A stretch of 8,280 nucleotides of DNA from an uncultured Lachnospiraceae bacterium (GTDB lineage: Bacteria > Bacillota_A > Clostridia > Lachnospirales > Lachnospiraceae): NCBI GenBank assembly GCA_902780985.1, contig CACZHN010000152.1, forward strand, positions 1 to 8,280, read 5' to 3'. Below, piece after piece: positions 7,004-8,280 of the stretch. The notes under the pieces are model-generated. The model did not search any database. It saw only the letters and a program-made list of their open reading frames with translations, and was not told where the DNA came from. Position 1 is the first letter of the stretch, and every line of letters begins with the position of its first letter. The position numbers and the translations under genes were made by a program.

Positions 7004-7012
7004 GAGGGGGTT
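6969..7012 (-). terminator. Terminator of the histidine kinase gene
   Basis: Arms 6969-6980 and 7001-7012 give a 12-bp GC-rich stem with one U-G pair on the plus strand (A-C on the minus strand). Inside are a 4-bp stem (6981-6984 with 6996-6999), an 11-nt loop (6985-6995) and a single bulged base at 7000 (A in the minus-strand RNA). On the minus strand the stem is followed by ATTTTATATAATT, a good U-rich tail, and it begins 21 nt after the kinase stop. On the plus strand the tail GTTATTATAG is weaker, so it mainly serves the kinase gene but may back up the peptidase terminator. Confidence 0.85.
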
Positions 7013-7033
7013 ATTATAGCCGTACCGTTATTA

Positions 7034-8206
7034 TTATAATATAACCGTAAACGTAATAACTTTATTTTTGTAGTTGACGGTGATCTTTCCCTTGAACATT
7101 TCTACGAGGCTTTCGGCCATGGAGAGGCCGATGCCGTAGCCGGCTTTTTCGCTGTTGTGGGACTGGTCTTCGCGGTAGAAGCGTTCGAAGAATCTGGAGT
7201 AGTCTACGCCTTCGCCGTCGGCGTAATTGTTGGATACGGTGAGCCAGGCTTTGCGGCCTCTGGAGAAGAGGTTGACTTTTACGGTTCCGTCATCATCACA
7301 ATATTTAACAGCGTTGTCAACCAGTATGCTAACCAGCTCGCGACTTCCGCGTTCGTCGGCGATTATCTTTATGTCCGAAGCGATTGAGGCCTCAAATCCC
7401 TTTCCTGCGGCTTCAGCCACGACTTTAAAGGAATTGACCACATCCTCAGCCTTCTCGGAGAAGTTTACTTCCGTAAGTACCAGGTCGTCATGCTCCTGAA
7501 GCTTTGATAATACGATAAGCTGAGATACCAGCTCCGACATTCTTGTAACCTGATTCTTTATGCTGTCGGTCCATTCGCTGGAGCCGTTTGTCATTTCAAG
7601 AACTTCGGCATTTGCCGAGATAACAGCGAGAGGAGTTTTAAGCTCGTGGCTCGCATTTGTTATGAACTGCTTCTGTGATTCCATGTTCTTGAGAATCGGC
7701 GCAACCGCCTTTCGTGAGAAGATGGAGAGCAGAAGTATCAGAAGAAGCATACTGATGCATCCGACATACAGTGAAAAATGAGCCATCTGGACGACATTTA
7801 AAAGTCGGCTTGTACAGTCAAGGTACGCGATTACGGTTTTGCCATCCGGAGTAACGGATTTCATAAATGCATAGGACAGATCTTCGTAATTAAACATGCC
7901 TCTGTCATATTTGCTGTTAAGAGCCTTATTAATAAAGTGATCAAGATCTTCCTCGTCTTTTACGGCAGCGATATTATCGATATCAAACTGCAGGTATGAC
8001 TGGGAGTCATCCATTGTAACCATAAAATATCTGGTTTCATAAACGGTCTCGGGAGTCACTGTAATATCGTATTTATTGTATTTTTTATTGGAGTATTCGG
8101 GCAGACCGTCATTATCCAGGATTATCTTCAGGGTGGTGTATATATTTTCCCGCACGGAACGAAGACTGATATAGTTTACCAGTCCGAGAACCATTATGAG
8201 AACCAT
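7034..8206 (-). CDS. Membrane sensor histidine kinase (N-terminus apparently frameshifted)
   Basis: The intact frame gives 390 residues. It starts inside a hydrophobic segment (MVLIMVLGLVNYISL), followed by a probable extracytoplasmic sensor region (about 18-143) that I do not recognise. A second membrane segment spans about 144-164. The dimerisation domain has the phosphorylated His187 in NASHELKTPLAV. The ATP-binding domain shows the N box LVDNAVKY (Asn298), the F box FFERFYRED (339-347) and the G2 box GYGIGLS (356-362). The G1 box is reduced to DGEG. The ATG at 8206 has no ribosome binding site, and the first membrane segment lacks its charged lead. The missing lead is found in another frame just upstream, suggesting the full protein is about 409 residues. 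A partner response regulator would be expected just beyond the window end. The stimulus is unknown. Confidence 0.88.
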   Translation of the reverse strand: MVLIMVLGLVNYISLRSVRENIYTTLKIILDNDGLPEYSNKKYNKYDITVTPETVYETRYFMVTMDDSQSYLQFDIDNIAAVKDEEDLDHFINKALNSKYDRGMFNYEDLSYAFMKSVTPDGKTVIAYLDCTSRLLNVVQMAHFSLYVGCISMLLLILLLSIFSRKAVAPILKNMESQKQFITNASHELKTPLAVISANAEVLEMTNGSSEWTDSIKNQVTRMSELVSQLIVLSKLQEHDDLVLTEVNFSEKAEDVVNSFKVVAEAAGKGFEASIASDIKIIADERGSRELVSILVDNAVKYCDDDGTVKVNLFSRGRKAWLTVSNNYADGEGVDYSRFFERFYREDQSHNSEKAGYGIGLSMAESLVEMFKGKITVNYKNKVITFTVIL

Positions 8207-8264
8207 GAAAAATGATCCGGAAGCTATTAAGATATTTTATGATCATTGGATCCCTCTGCTTCAT
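8207..8264 (-). other. Displaced N-terminal coding segment of the histidine kinase
   Basis: On the minus strand an ATG at 8264 opens MKQRDPMIIKYLNSFRIIF, a positively charged start leading into hydrophobic sequence. Read on, it enters the wrong frame of the kinase gene. Removing one base from the five-T run at 8212-8208 joins it directly to MVLIMVLGLVNY. The kinase frame itself has a stop at 8239-8237 and no ATG, GTG or TTG before 8206. A second start at 8246 has GAGGG five bases ahead (8256-8252). The ATG at 8264 also overlaps a TGA at 8263-8261 in another frame, as expected if an upstream response regulator gene ends there. Confidence 0.65.
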
Positions 8265-8280
8265 TTCTGTGTTTTTTTCT

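Noticed and set aside
6859..7033. Insertion-sequence end or MITE in the convergent intergenic region
   Set aside because: There is no target-site duplication or transposase remnant. Each hairpin is placed and oriented as a terminator for its own gene, which explains the position better.
7157..7499. Plus-strand open frames opposite the histidine kinase
   Set aside because: They overlap the conserved ATP-binding and dimerisation domains of the kinase and have no plausible start signals or domains.
4384..8206. Peptidase and histidine kinase as a linked signalling-protease system
   Set aside because: The genes are convergent with separate terminators. Sharing a terminator apex is not evidence of shared function.
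1..8280. CRISPR array, tRNA, rRNA, phage or toxin-antitoxin genes
   Set aside because: No regularly spaced direct repeats, clover-leaf sequences or matching proteins were seen on either strand.

Overview
The window looks like chromosomal DNA from a butyrate-forming member of the Clostridia, most likely a Lachnospiraceae species close to Butyrivibrio or Pseudobutyrivibrio. The evidence is the gene content, strong AGGAGG-type ribosome binding sites 8 nt before the starts of all five plus-strand genes whose starts lie in the window, and a clostripain-type peptidase of a kind I associate with that family. The assignment comes from recognising protein families by eye, not from a database search.

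Positions 1-4264 carry the central butyrate pathway on the plus strand: the 3' end of crt (crotonase), then hbd, bcd, etfB and etfA. Together they convert acetoacetyl-CoA to butyryl-CoA. Hbd makes 3-hydroxybutyryl-CoA, Crt dehydrates it to crotonyl-CoA, and Bcd with EtfAB reduces that to butyryl-CoA, with probable electron bifurcation from NADH to ferredoxin. The genes are tightly spaced. The exception is a 102-nt gap between hbd and bcd that holds a perfect 14-bp hairpin, which may divide the operon into crt-hbd and bcd-etfBA segments. A 12-bp hairpin follows etfA.

Positions 4384-6858 encode an 824-residue, probably membrane-anchored clostripain-family (C11) cysteine peptidase on the plus strand. 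Its catalytic His and Cys are recognisable, it has a Gly/Arg-rich N-terminal tail, and its C-terminal region is of unknown function. A functional link to butyrate synthesis is not evident. Positions 7034 to about 8264 encode a sensor histidine kinase on the minus strand, convergent with the peptidase. Its N-terminus appears to be split by a one-base frameshift near 8208-8212.

The most unusual feature lies between the two convergent genes (6859-7033). Each gene ends in its own hairpin. Read in the sense of its own gene, each hairpin has nearly the same 26-nt apex: a bulged A, a 4-bp stem and an 11-nt loop. The apices match at 23 of 26 positions, and two of the three differences are a compensatory base-pair swap, while the outer stems are largely unrelated. 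This suggests a conserved structured RNA or terminator element that I do not recognise. I found no CRISPR array, transposase, tRNA or rRNA.
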